From Yponomeuta sedellus (lineage: Eukaryota > Arthropoda > Insecta > Lepidoptera > Yponomeutidae): 64,000 bases of DNA. The notes beneath the pieces were generated by a model. It did no database searches and was not told the DNA's origin. It saw nothing but the letters and a program-made list of their open reading frames with translations. The DNA is taken from contig OW203726.1 of the NCBI GenBank assembly GCA_934045075.1, positions 11,060,527-11,124,526 of the forward strand, read 5' to 3'. Position 1 is the first letter of the stretch; each line of letters opens with the position of its first letter. This document shows, piece by piece, positions 32,701-42,957 of this stretch. The position numbers were made by a program, and so were the translations under genes.

Positions 32701-35700
32701 TTTTGTTTAATCAGATATTACCATTTAAGCTGCAACACAATATTATCCCCATCTGGATGTTTTTTCTAATAAAAAACGTGGGGAAGCTTGATAGATTAAT
32801 TTTAAATGCGAGTGGAACTCGGACTCAGGGGGTTTCGTACCAATACAAATATAATATTACGCATATAACATCGTGAGGAAAACATTAGGTGTTTATGTCG
32901 TTCCCTCGCTTGAAATTGCCGCTTCGCGGTGGTGATTGAGGCGCTTATATGAGCGCCACTAATTGAAGAAAAATCATAACTTGTTTGAAAGTGAACATGA
33001 GAAATCTTAACTGTGATAACTATTTTTAGAACCTACAGTCTAGAACTTAGGATCAACAATCTAGTACTTAGTTAGCGCTCCTAAGCGCTTTAATCCCATA
33101 CTCTCTCCGAGGGACGGCCGTTGCTCTGCAGTGGGTTTAGGCTGCGTATGCATGTAAGATAAAAGTTTTGTTTGAAAGTAAACAGGAGCTTGTGAAACAG
33201 GCCTTAACTTTTTTGTTATTATTATTGTCCAACCAACGAGATCACGTCGTCATGCTGGTCTAGTTTCGCACCAGCTAAGCCCAACCATTCGCCCCACGTC
33301 AGAAGCTGCTTTAGTTACGCTCCAACTCAGCCCAATCGTTCGCCTCTCTTTAGAAGCTGCTTTAGTTTTGCTCCAACTCAGCCCAATCGTTCGCCTCTCT
33401 TTAGAAGCTGCTTTAGTTTTGCTCCAACTCAGCCCAACCGTTCGCCGCTCTTCAGAAGCTGCTCTAGTTTCGCTCCAACTCGGCCCAATCGTTCGCCTCT
33501 CTTTTGAAGCTGCTTTAGTTTTGCTCCAACTCGGCCCAATCGTTTGCCCCTCTTCAGAAGCTGCTCTAGTTTCGCTCCAACTCAGCCCAATCGTTCGCCT
33601 CTCTTTAGAAGCTGCTTTAGTTTTGCTCCAACTCAGCCCAACCGTTCGCCCCTCTTCAGAAGCTGCTCTAGTTTCGCTCCAACTCAACCCAATCGTTCGC
33701 CTCTCTTCAGAAGCTGCTTTTGTTTTGCTCCAACTCAGCCCAACCGTTTGCCCCTCTTCAGAAGCTGCTCTAGTTTCGCTCCAACTCAGCCCAATCGTTC
33801 GCCTCTCTTTAGAAGCTGCTTTAGTTTTGCTTCAACCCAGCCCAACCCTTCGTCCCTCTTCAGAAGCTGCTCTAGTTTCGCTCCAACTCCGCCCAATCGT
33901 TCGCTTCTCTTCAGAAGCTGCTTTAGTTTTGCTCCAACTCAGCCCAACCGTTCGCCCCTCTTCAGAAACTGCTCTAATTTCGCTTCAACTCAGCCCAATC
34001 GTTCGCCTCTCTTCAGAAGCTGCTCTAGTTTCGTTACAGCTCGTTCTCCTCTCTTGAGCTGCCCTGGTTTCGCTTCAAGTTAGCCCAACCAATTGCCCCT
34101 GTTCAGCTGCTCTAGTTTCTCTTCAACTCAGTCTAACAGTTGCTATAAGTATGACACATAGTTTAATCTACTAACTATATGAATTTGACTGCGATAGTAA
34201 AGGAGGATTGTTTTTCGCGCATACGTATGTATTTTGCTTTATGTTTAACCCAGAGGTGTTAAATGAAACATAATTGACGATGCAAGTGTCGCTTGCTATA
34301 GCTGACGCCTAGATTTACTAACATTATTTCTCGTAGAAATTATGACATGTGCTCTATCTAAATATGGAATGTTTTTTAGGTATGTTACAATTTATTAAAT
34401 TTTAATTGAAATATTGATTATTTTGATTGAAACTCTGCATTCAAAATATACCTTAGCATACCATTTGCTAAGTGTAAAATTCTTCACTGGTATATAGTTA
34501 CCCGTGATATTTACAAAAAGCACTATTCCTCTGAAACACTCAGTTTGAATAAGCTGTACCATTGAATTTAATTCAATGGCTGTACGTCTTTCCTTTTACC
34601 ACAGACTAATAAACTGCCTCTGAGGAATGCTTTAAGGCGCTTAGGGGGGCTAACTAGCGCCACCAATGGAATAACAATCATACATTTTTTATAATACGTT
34701 TTTCCAAAAAGTAAACATAAAAAGTCCTAATATCTGTGATAAGTATTTTTACAACATACCTATAGCCACAGAGTACCAATATATGCCTATAGCCTAGAAT
34801 GTGGCATTAATATCATAGGACTTTAATATCCTAGATTGTTGATCTTAGGTTCTAGACTGTACCTTCTATACTTAAATAGAGATTTCTCATGTTCACTTTT
34901 AGATTAAAACGTATTATAAATAATACAAGTGATGATTTTTATTCCATTGGTGGCGCTAGTTAGCAACCCGAACCACCTTAAGGAATCGTGTTTCTATAAA
35001 TATCGCTTGCAAGAAACATATCGATCTCTGTTATTCACAAGAATATTAAAATAGTTTTTGATTTTATTAGTAAATGAACTTTATTTCCATCACTAAAAGT
35101 ATAAAATTAAAAAAAACCTATAAAAAAAAAACCGACTGCTATAAAACTCTAAAAAGCCTAGAAGAGTGTGTTTAAACTTGTTTAATTTTTTTATCGTTTC
35201 ATGTTGCAGGGCCACGCATTTATCCTAGTATACTCGGCGAGCAGTCGCCAGTCACTTGAGGAGTTGAAGCCGATATGGCAGACCATAAAGGAGATAAAGG
35301 GCGCGGAGCTGGCGACCATCCCCGTGATGCTGGCCGGCAACAAATGCGACGAGAGCCCCGAGATCCGGGAGGTGAATAGTTAGTTAGATAGGGTCTGGTG
35401 ATGAGCGTGTCTTCTGTGCGTTATGAACGCGTATTTACAGATTAAAAATTCAAGGATCGTGTGCAAAGGTTACATGCCGGAGGCGTCTAGCGTTTGCTGA
35501 GCAACCTGATTGCGTTCTAAACGCGTCGTCAGCGCGTTCAAAAACATGTCCGAAAGTCCTAAGACCTGAGATTCCAGCACGTAGATACAATTACTACAAT
35601 TTATTGGACATAGTGAAATATACATGTAATAGCCTCATTGTTGGGTCATTGCATGAAGCAAGCGCTGAGGCCACAAGACCTCTGATTTCCGCGCTTCTTC

Positions 35701-37520
35701 GTTTTGGTGGAATTCTTTAGGCTGCCGCCAGCACGATCGCGTGCAAACGTTACAACTTTTTCACACGATCGTGCCGGCGGCCTAGCGTTTGCTGCTAATC
35801 GTTTTCTAATTGCGTCGTTTGGGCGTTCAAAAACGTAGTGTGCAAAGCTTCTAAGGTTTCCTGCGATTTCCGCACGTAGATTAGAATCTACTCTTTATTG
35901 CACACCATAGGTACATAATAAACAGTATAATAAATAGCCTCATTGTTGGGCACGATGCAAGCGCTGAGCTCACAAGACCTGATATTTCCGCGCTTCTTCG
36001 TTTTATTGTGAAAACTGGTTCTGGGACTAGTCCCATTTACAATTAGCCAGTTTACCTAAGTTTATGTCCAATTCATGTTCAAGGATATGGAACATATAGT
36101 GTTATAATATCGTGGATAGTTTAATGAGTCAGGTCATATTTATAAAAGCACAATCTGTGAGCACAATTCCTTAAAACACTTCGAAAACGCTGTCTAAAAT
36201 AGTGTGTGGTGCATATTTTACAAGGAAAAAACGTAACCACAGATGAAATAAACCTCCAAGGAGTCCAGTGGAGGGATCGTGTTGTATAAATAACAGCGCT
36301 ACAATACAGTGTAAGGATGAGATACAAAAGTTAATACTGTGATAAAATGTAAAATTCACACCACACAAATATTGTTTCGCCTTCGACACTCGCTCTCATG
36401 CCACGGCGACACGAGTTAGGCTGGGCGCATGCTGAGACGCAGGCGACGCAGCACAGCGCAGCGTAGGGCAGCGCAGATTTTGTAAAGCATGGAACGTCAT
36501 TGAGCTACGTACTCTGCGGCGCAGGCACGTGCGATGCAGACATAACATGTCTGCCCTGCTCTGCGTCTCGTTGTACTGCCGGCACAGATTTCTGTGCGAT
36601 GCGTGCACGTCGAGTCGTGTTTACTAACAATTTTGTTGCAATGACAGAACATTTAATTCAATTAGTTCGCTGTGAACCTTATTTGTATGATACAAATCAT
36701 CCAGACTATTCAAAAAATACATTAAAAGAGTTATTATGGGTGAAAATTGCCAAGGAATGGCAATTCTCAGTTAATAGTTGCGTCGCGGCATGCGGTGGGG
36801 GCCTATGTCTGCCTCAACTGCCCTGCCCTGTACTGAACTGTGCTGCGTCGCCTGCGTCTCAGCATGCGCCCAGCCTTATACGGTTCGTAGGCCGATTTGA
36901 AGGACCAAAGCTAGAGACCAGAGTCTCTCGTGGTATAAAAGCTAGTCTCATTTTCGATCCTGTCATATTTATATAATTAATTTGGGAATATTTTTAATGT
37001 TAGGTATCGGCGGCGGAGGGTCAGGCGCAGGCGGCTGCCTGGGGCGTCTCCTTCATGGAGACCTCGGCTAAGACCAACCACAATGTTACACAGTTGTTCC
37101 AGGTATGTAATCTTAAGGCTGTATATGAATCTGAATAGGCACTTCAAACTACTAATTCACTTTCTCAACCAATAATTTTATTGGTTGAGGAAATAAGTGT
37201 GAAAGATTTAGAAGCAAAACTGTATTGTGGAACAAGCAAAACTGTAATGTGTCGATTTTACAATTTTTTATGTTAGATACTTTGTGGTCGTACATCGCCA
37301 TCACTGGGAAATTTTAACAAGGAGAGCAAATTGCTGAAACAGTCGTTTTGCTCTTACAATATTGGGATGTAATGCTCTTTTTCAGGAATTACTTAACATG
37401 GAGAAGAACCGCAATGTGTCCCTGCAGGTCGACGGTAAGGGCAAAAAGAAGAAGGATAAAGTGGTTAAGGACGGCGGCGAGGCGTCCGCGAGCGGCCGCG
37501 AGAAATGCCGCGTCATGTAA
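25162..37520 (+). CDS. DIRAS: DIRAS-type Ras-like GTPase
   Basis: Five exons, all phase 0 with GT-AG junctions: 25162-25299, 26399-26494, 35210-35371, 37004-37102 and 37386-37520, giving 209 residues. The N-terminus [20 protein letters not shown] is the vertebrate DIRAS signature. Further landmarks are the P-loop at 14-21, DTTGSHQF at 61-68 in place of the Ras DTAGQE, NKCD at 122-125, SAK at 153-155 and a CRVM prenylation box at the end after a Lys-rich tail. The DTTGSHQ switch II lacks the catalytic Gln equivalent, a known trait of DIRAS proteins, which are mostly GTP bound with poor GTPase activity. It should act at the plasma membrane. Intron 3 is 8.7 kb, full of Helitron-like units and satellites; intron 4 holds a Harbinger MITE and a local duplication. 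The coding exons look intact. Confidence 0.96.
25300..27148. other. DIRAS intron 1 and start of intron 3; nothing recognised
   Basis: Apart from exon 2 at 26399-26494 this is plain AT-rich intron. A short hairpin (ACAATTCAATACAAATTG region, about 26035-26070) is the only structure seen. Confidence 0.5.
27149..29700 (+). mobile_element. Helitron-like unit 1, carrying a 176-bp satellite
   Basis: Starts with ATAAAGCTACAATGCGATAT after a TA run and shares about 190 bp of leading sequence with units at 29720 and 31250. Its interior is a 176-bp tandem array rather than the 153-bp array of the other two, and it lacks their CCCCCTAGT end. The class call rests on the other two units. Confidence 0.55.
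27674..29480. repeat. Tandem array, 176-bp unit, about ten copies
   Basis: The word ATGCATTTCTTTAGTACCAC (or its TTTTTT variant) recurs at about 27850, 28026, 28202, 28378, 28554, 28730, 28906, 29082, 29258 and 29434, exactly 176 bp apart. Edge units are diverged, inner units almost identical. The repeated frames starting [11 protein letters not shown] are by-products of the repeat. Confidence 0.95.
29720..31242 (+). mobile_element. Helitron-like unit 2, non-autonomous
   Basis: Begins with the same AAAGCTACAATGCGATATAC block as units 1 and 3 and ends with two small hairpins, GCGCGCGTAAGCGCGC and AGGGGGCTCGCCCCCT, then AGT. Hairpin plus CTAGT at the 3' end, insertion into TA repeats and a head-to-tail arrangement with the next unit fit Helitron-like rolling-circle elements. 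No helicase or Rep gene is present. Confidence 0.65.
30225..31115. repeat. Tandem array, about 153-bp GC-rich unit, six copies
   Basis: The word GGACAAACTTGCGAGGCC recurs at about 153-bp spacing (near 30391, 30545, 30698, 30851 and 31004, with a diverged first copy at 30237). Because 153 is a multiple of three and the unit is GC rich, several long frames on both strands cross the array; they are not genes. Confidence 0.93.
31243..32459 (+). mobile_element. Helitron-like unit 3, head-to-tail with unit 2
   Basis: Starts directly after the CTAGT of unit 2, sharing the TA run, and repeats the same leader. It ends with the same two hairpins and CTAGT. It contains four copies of the 153-bp unit (31752-32330) where unit 2 has six, so the array length varies between otherwise near-identical units. 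Confidence 0.7.
32460..33240. other. DIRAS intron 3; MITE-derived sequence, no gene
   Basis: 32900-33075 is related, in inverse orientation, to 34830-34985 (GAACATGAGAAATCT, CAGTCTAGAACTTAGGATCA). The rest is plain intron with a TATCGATA at about 32545. Confidence 0.5.
33260..34140. repeat. Tandem array, 51-bp unit, about 17 copies with dimer pattern
   Basis: Units read CGTTCGCCTCTCTTTAGAAG, CTGCTTTAGTTTTGCT, CCAACTCAGCCCAAT. Two versions alternate (CTCTCTTTAGAAGCTGCTTT and CCCTCTTCAGAAGCTGCTCT), giving a 102-bp higher-order repeat over much of the array. The 17-residue repeats in both strands are by-products of the 51-bp period. Confidence 0.93.
34630..34985. mobile_element. MITE with inverted ends around TAACTAGCGCCACCAATGG
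   Basis: GCTAACTAGCGCCACCAATG with GAATAACAATCAT on the left is mirrored by ATGATTTTTATTCCATTGG and TGGCGCTAGTTAGC on the right. A related single end is at 43773-43820 (TAACTCGCGCCACCATTG). No coding content. Confidence 0.7.
35480..36015. repeat. Diverged tandem duplication, about 300-bp unit, DIRAS intron 4
   Basis: Blocks GCCTAGCGTTTGCTG, CGTTCAAAAAC, CTCATTGTTGGG and TTTCCGCGCTTCTTCGTTTT occur twice in the same order, first from about 35480 and again from about 35778. A related fragment lies at 50155-50215 in the CLCC1 intron. Confidence 0.75.
36419..36875 (+). mobile_element. PIF/Harbinger-type MITE with MADF fragment
   Basis: TIR GGCTGGGCGCATGCTGAGAC (about 38 bp in all) is inverted at the right end, and TTA flanks both sides (36416-36418 and 36876-36878), the usual 3-bp duplication of this superfamily. 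The interior has a short frame [25 protein letters not shown] and [10 protein letters not shown], the start of a MADF domain such as those of the DNA-binding partner protein of Harbinger elements. It lies in DIRAS intron 4. Confidence 0.85.
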
Positions 37521-37865
37521 TTTCCCCTTAAAAGGCCCAATCGGAGGCCTAATTATGCTCACCAATTCCTGTCGGAATCCTGACGTTTGCGATAACTATT
37601 AATATAGTACTTGACAGTTACATGATTGGAAACGTCAGGATATGGTGCGCGTAATCCTGAATCCTGAACACATGCGTGTGCGGTCCGCCGCAAAAGATTC
37701 GTGCAGTGGAGCATGAGTTACGTTTAGACGCAAATGATTACTCGACGCGCCGCGCGTCCGCTTCACCGTGTGCCAATAGAAAGTCGTGCACGTGCCGTGT
37801 CTCAAACCACGCAGACTTCTCCCTTTGAGTTACTAAAATTGAGGCACGGACGTAATCCTTTTAAC
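37521..37865 (+). other. Probable start of the DIRAS 3' UTR
   Basis: Follows the DIRAS stop. No strong AATAAA is seen before the palindromic SINE; the first clear candidates are near 38346, past it. If so, the SINE would be transcribed within the UTR. Confidence 0.4.
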
Positions 37866-37877
37866 AGCTAGAAACAA

Positions 37878-38241
37878 TCTTAAAAACCTATTTAGAGGCA
37901 AAAAATTCCACCCATGCCGGGATTCGAATCCGCGACCTCTGGCTAACCGTGCCAGCGCTGTCCCAACTGAGCTAATGGACGACATCAGTGAAATTTCGAA
38001 CCTCTTTACAATACTCACTGTATTATAATCAAGGACGTTTTTTATTATAATACAGAAAGTATTGTAAAGAGGTTCGAAATTTCACTGATGCCGGTAAGTC
38101 GCCCATTAGCTCAGTTGGGAGAGTGCTGGCACCGTTAGCCAGAGGTCGCGGGTTCGAGTCCCGGCATGGGTGGAATTTTTAGCCTCTAAATAGGTTTTCA
38201 AAATTGTCCTTAGCACGGGTTAGTGCATTAAAAAGAATATA
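37878..38241 (+). mobile_element. Palindromic tRNA-SINE with 12-bp target duplication
   Basis: Perfect flanking repeats AGCTAGAAACAA at 37866-37877 and 38242-38253. The left arm is antisense (CCTATTTAGAGGC, CCACCCATGCCGGG, GAGCTAATGG) and the right arm sense (GCCCATTAGCTCAGTTGG, GGGTTCGAGTCCCGGC, GCATGGGTGGAATTT). Between them a second inverted pair, CAATACT(C/T)..., forms the centre. The tail GTCCTTAGCACGGGTTAGTG then CATTAAAAAGAATA ends the element. Confidence 0.9.
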
Positions 38242-38679
38242 AGCTAGAAACAACATTATGTTGCTTTACGTGACAAAATGTTAAATTAAAAATAATGGGC
38301 ACATCATAATAATGCTTCGCACTGTAAAATAATAGTTACACCTGCAATAAAATAAACACCCTGTAGTAAAAATCTGTACCTACAGCTAGAAAATATTTTT
38401 TATCCCTATAAAGTGAGACACCAACCTAAGAAATATATCCTCACATCTCCATATAATGACACTTCCATTTCTAAACATGCTTCACACATTTTAACAATGA
38501 AAGTGAAGATAATGTGTTTCTAATTTTACCGAAGTCTTACAAGTCTTGATAGGTTAGTGGTATTGTGTCAGGATTCTCATACGGAGTTTGAGTTCCAATT
38601 CCAACCATCCATTATAAGTTGCAAATTTTTTTTAATTCAAAACTATTTAAAACATTCCGAGGCCGAGAACAGCCCCCTA

Positions 38680-38815
38680 TTACGTACCGGTCCAGCGTTG
38701 GGTTGTTCATCTTAACGTTTCCGAAGTGTCAAAATTTTCATGCATTTGACAGCTAGAGCGGATTAAAAAAAAGTAAAAATCGACTTCACTCAACCCAGTG
38801 GATACTTACATACTT
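38680..38815. mobile_element. MITE, related to 23812-23945
   Basis: AAGTGTCAAAATTTTCATGC, ATTTGACAGCTAGAGCG and AGTAAAAATCGACTTCACTC match the other copy in opposite orientation. The surrounding 38242-39249 otherwise holds nothing recognised. Confidence 0.55.
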
Positions 38816-39264
38816 ACTTAGACACTGGACGACGGTCAATATACATCTGCAGACTAGCAGAGTCAGCGGAAAGTTAAGGCCAGGACCTTGCGAGATGGCA
38901 TTAGGGGGAAAAGGCCTATAACTATACCCAGCAGGTCGACTGATCATGACGATGATATGTATAATGTCACAGTCAAAACTGTTAAACGGTCAATTGGTGA
39001 AATCATTCAAAAGTACTTTTGTTCTAAGCTTACATTTGAAATACCAAATGGTAAAAACACCTAAAATGATGCATCACTCAATCTGCGACAAGAAAAATAT
39101 AAGTGTGACGAAGCGCGTAGTGTAGCGGAGCGCGAAGGAGCGTGTTAGGTTGAACACGTCAGGCCGAAAACCAACTCGACATTATTGGATACATATTAGA
39201 ATTTGACTTTATTTTTCTGCAGTTAAAACTAGTTTTGACTAAATTTAACAGTCAAAATTAGTTT

Positions 39265-39374
39265 AAAAACCTATTTAGAGGCTAATCCCGGCATGGGTGA
39301 AATTTTTAGCCTCTAAATAGGTTTTTAAATTTGTTCCTTAGCACGGGTTAGTGCATTAAAAATAAAAATAGTGT
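39265..39374 (+). mobile_element. Palindromic tRNA-SINE, short collapsed copy
   Basis: Framed by perfect 15-bp repeats AGTCAAAATTAGTTT (39250-39264 and 39375-39389). The left arm is only AAAAACCTATTTAGAGGCTA, which then joins ATCCCGGCATGGGTGAAATT and the normal downstream body and tail. Both arms are cut, yet the inverted arrangement and the outer arm end are retained. Confidence 0.85.
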
Positions 39375-39389
39375 AGTCAAAATTAGTTT

Positions 39390-42300
39390 TGACCGTTTAA
39401 GACTTCTGACTGTAACATATATATTATGCCCATGATGACAAGGGACGCGAGGCGGCGAGTAAACATGCTGTTTCTAAACGCACCTATCGAGTGTCGCTGC
39501 GTAGTATAATCGTTTAGGGCGGAGCTGACGCGTAAACCGTTTTAGGTTGCTAACCACCCCTGATAAAGCCTACACACGACAGCTAGGGCTTAATGCTGTT
39601 ACAATAAGTTATAGCACACGAAGTGTGTCTTAATCGGTTGAGCATTGCAAGCTCGTGAAAAGTGACAAAAAATAATTGTCTCGGGTCTATCTTGGTCGGT
39701 AGGCCTTGGACCTATGACAATTTGATGAAGTCGATTAACTGATATATTCGGTTAACAACTAGAACGAATTGTAGATGTGAAACTCGACTCTTTACAATTT
39801 GGACTTCACGATGTTCAAAATTTGTGTTGAATTCGGATTGGACGTGCAAAGATCGTTAAGTGAAATGTTCTGCTAAACATTCAACACACCACAGTGTTAA
39901 ATGTTTAATAGTCGAGTTTGATATTATGGTATATCGGGTGTATACAGGGTTATTGAAAAAAAACTCCAATGTAAACATAAAAAAGAGAGAACCCATAGAA
40001 AACAAATAAAGCACATGAACTCTACTGACGTGTTTTAGCTTCGCACTGTATTCATAATAAATAACCCTGTGTACCCCTCCCGTTGTATCGTTAATTCTAG
40101 GGAAATGCCAACCGCTTACAGCCGTCGATCCTGTTACCCCGGGTTTCTCGTGCACTAACAACAACTAATTTATTTATTAATTATTTTAAGGTGCACCAAC
40201 AGCAAATCCTGTAGAAACATTACACAGGGTTTTAAGTTGATAGTACTAGAACATACATGTTTGCCACTTACACAGCATGTTATTGTTGTCAGATTCATAA
40301 ATTATAAATCTACTTTTAACTGCTGTCAGTTGGCCAAAGTGCATACAAATAAAACATTTGATAGCTAACAGTAGGTTAAAAGATTGGAAACCGGGGGTAA
40401 GCGATTCAACAAAGATAGACCGATCACCAATCGTAATATCGGGCTAATCACTGGCTTCAGTAGCAAGCAGCCAACAGCAAGTGCAAGTATTGAACGAAAA
40501 TGTATATCTGTACATAAACGAGTCATTGGTTGTACAGGAACGACATTCGTTAAAGTTTCAAAGCCAAACATATTTTAAGGCATGGAAAAGTGAACCATAC
40601 ATTTTGTTTTCTATTGTCGTGTTAGTTTTTTTTTCATTTAATCATTAAGTTAAATTATATAGTACATTATTTACATTTGGCGTGTGATGAAAGAAAGGCA
40701 AAAGGTTAGGAGAAAATATACATTCCAACTACACGTAGGAAATTGACAATGTGTTTTTTCTAGTCACAAAAATCGATTCTAGTCATACTCGTAATTACCT
40801 GATTAGATTTTTTAGAATACACCTAATCTCAGCCAACGGCTAACACGATAGCAGATGCTGAGATTATTAGCTTTTAACCTACCTACCTATTTACACGATT
40901 TACCTACTTAAGTTATACTGACTGACGTGAGAAAAAAAGTAGATCCAGATCAAATGACGGATTATTCGATAGATTTGAAAATACAACGAAGTTAAGTCTA
41001 TAGACTTATGGTTAAATAATGTTTAAAGATTTGCCTTTATAAAATTGTTCTTACGACTGAATTGATTCATGGTTAAGTGATACCGATGGTTTTAAATTAA
41101 CCCTTAACATTCCAATAATACCGTATTTAACTTTGAGGCATTTAATTAACTCATAGGACATTTTTTCGGACTCAGATTACCTGTTCGACATAATACTATA
41201 TCAGTGTAGTCTGAAAATTAGTATTTTCTACTCTTGTTTGGAAATCAGCAAAATTCTTAAGGCTGTTCTTACGTGGAGCATCTTGTCTCGCTCACACAAT
41301 TTAACATTTTTAGTGATTGTACCTAATAAAATGAGTATACTCATACACCTACCTACTTAAATAACATTTTTATTATAATAAAACTTGTAGTAGTTTTTTT
41401 CTAAATGTTTTCTGAAGGGTAGATGCATAATTACAAATAGATTTTTACTTTCCTACTTATACATTTTTTTGATTTTAATAGAATCATGTTCTTTCCAATT
41501 TACTTTCAGTTTTAAATTTAATAATTGTACATTTTCGAATCACCCGTAAGTCGCTTTTACTTATTAAAAATGACAAGTGTCTGCTCAATTTTGCGCTGGG
41601 TGCAAACTGAAAACCAGCGCTGCGCTTGTATGTTCGCAATTTTCCTATCAAACCCTCAGACCACATTAACAAGTAGAGTTTTTGAGTATACTATTTTATT
41701 GGGTACAATCACTAAAAATTTTAAATTGTGCGAGTGAGAAAGCATGCTTGACTTAACAGAAACTCTAACTTTATTACCAAGTAGCTTAAACAGGGTCTTA
41801 CAAAAATCCTGTGGTTACACTGCAGCCCACAATTTTAGTTCGAGGCCGTTCCGATAGATGGCGTTTATTATCTATCGATAGTGGTTCATTCAATAGACCT
41901 GAGAACTGAGAAAAAAAAATGTGTTCTATGCGTATAAAGATCGTGAGTGTAGAGGGACAGAACGCAGTTAATAATATTGATGTTCTATTACCAATACGCA
42001 ACCGGGTCGAATGAGATTTTATTAGAAACTTAAGTCATATCATACCTCGTTATTTTAACTATTGTAACGTAAAATATATAATGAATCATCGATTATTCTC
42101 ACAAAGGTCCATCTTTGAAAAGTTTTGAACTCGGGTTTTATTTTCAATGCACTTAATTGAGAAACTGAGAGCTTCTTTATACTCTTGGTAAAAACATAGT
42201 GTTACGAGAAGTTCATATGAAATAAACTAATTCAAAACTTTCCTAATGGACTACGTAATAAATTAGCAGTCGCTAGTTTTCAATCGCACTAAATTTTACA

Positions 42301-42644
42301 TAATCACTACATACATATCCAGTTATAGAAGTCCATAATAATGTTTCATTGTAGTCATGTCACTATTTTTGTCAACGAGCGCTGTGGAAGTCTATAGTTA
42401 TCAATTTTTTATTATGTATCTACCTAAATAACTAATAAATTACTGAAACGTAAGGAGCAGTGCCATTTAGATTAGCTAGCTTCATTAGAGGTAACTTTAA
42501 CCATAATAGAGGTAGTCGACGTGTGTGTAGAGCCGATTGGTCGCAACAATGTTGACGAAATTGAGAGACTTCTGGGAAGCGTTGCCTCTGTTTAATTATT
42601 TTCGTGACTTTACCCATTCCCTAAACTGACTATAGTGTCATGTG
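39390..42644. other. Long intergenic region without a recognised gene
   Basis: About 3.2 kb, AT rich. The only structured part is a MITE-like pair TACAGGGTTATTGAAAA at 39944 and ATAAATAACCCTGTGTA at 40057. Small frames inside show no domain pattern. Confidence 0.5.
39944..40075. mobile_element. Short MITE with CAGGGTTATT ends
   Basis: CAGGGTTATT on the left is mirrored by AATAACCCTG on the right of about 130 bp. Only about 10 to 12 bp pair well. Confidence 0.4.
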
Positions 42645-42656
42645 TAAGAAGAAAAT

Positions 42657-42945
42657 CTTAAAAAACCTATTTAGAGGCTAAAAATTCCACCCATGCCGGG
42701 ATTCGAACCCGCGACCTCTGGCTAAACGTGCCAGCGCTCTCCCAACTGAGCTAATGAACGACTCACCGGTATCAGTGAAATTTCGTACCTCTTTACAATA
42801 CTCTATATTACGTACAGGCAGGGACATCTGGCTGAAGTAATTTGCATCACTTGCAGCAATCGAATCCCGGCATGGGTGGAATTTTTTGCCTCTAAATAGG
42901 TTTTTAAAATTGTCCTTAGCACGGGTTAGTGCATTAAAAAGAATA
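42657..42945 (+). mobile_element. Palindromic tRNA-SINE with 12-bp target duplication
   Basis: Perfect flanking repeats TAAGAAGAAAAT at 42645-42656 and 42946-42957. The antisense arm is full length (through GAGCTAATGAACGACTCACC); the spacer holds ACGTACAGGCAGGGACATCT and GATGCAAAT-like words; the sense arm is 5' deleted and begins at AATCCCGGCATGGGTGG. The tail matches the copy at 38.2 kb. Confidence 0.88.
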
Positions 42946-42957
42946 TAAGAAGAAAAT

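Noticed and set aside
33250..34083. Frames of 145 to 229 residues on both strands with 17-residue repeats
   Set aside because: By-products of the 51-bp satellite (17 codons).
27674..34140. CRISPR array
   Set aside because: The repeats are direct satellites without unique spacers, in a eukaryotic intron.
36500..36976. 158-residue frame in DIRAS intron 4
   Set aside because: It runs through both inverted ends of a Harbinger MITE; only the short MADF piece inside is meaningful.
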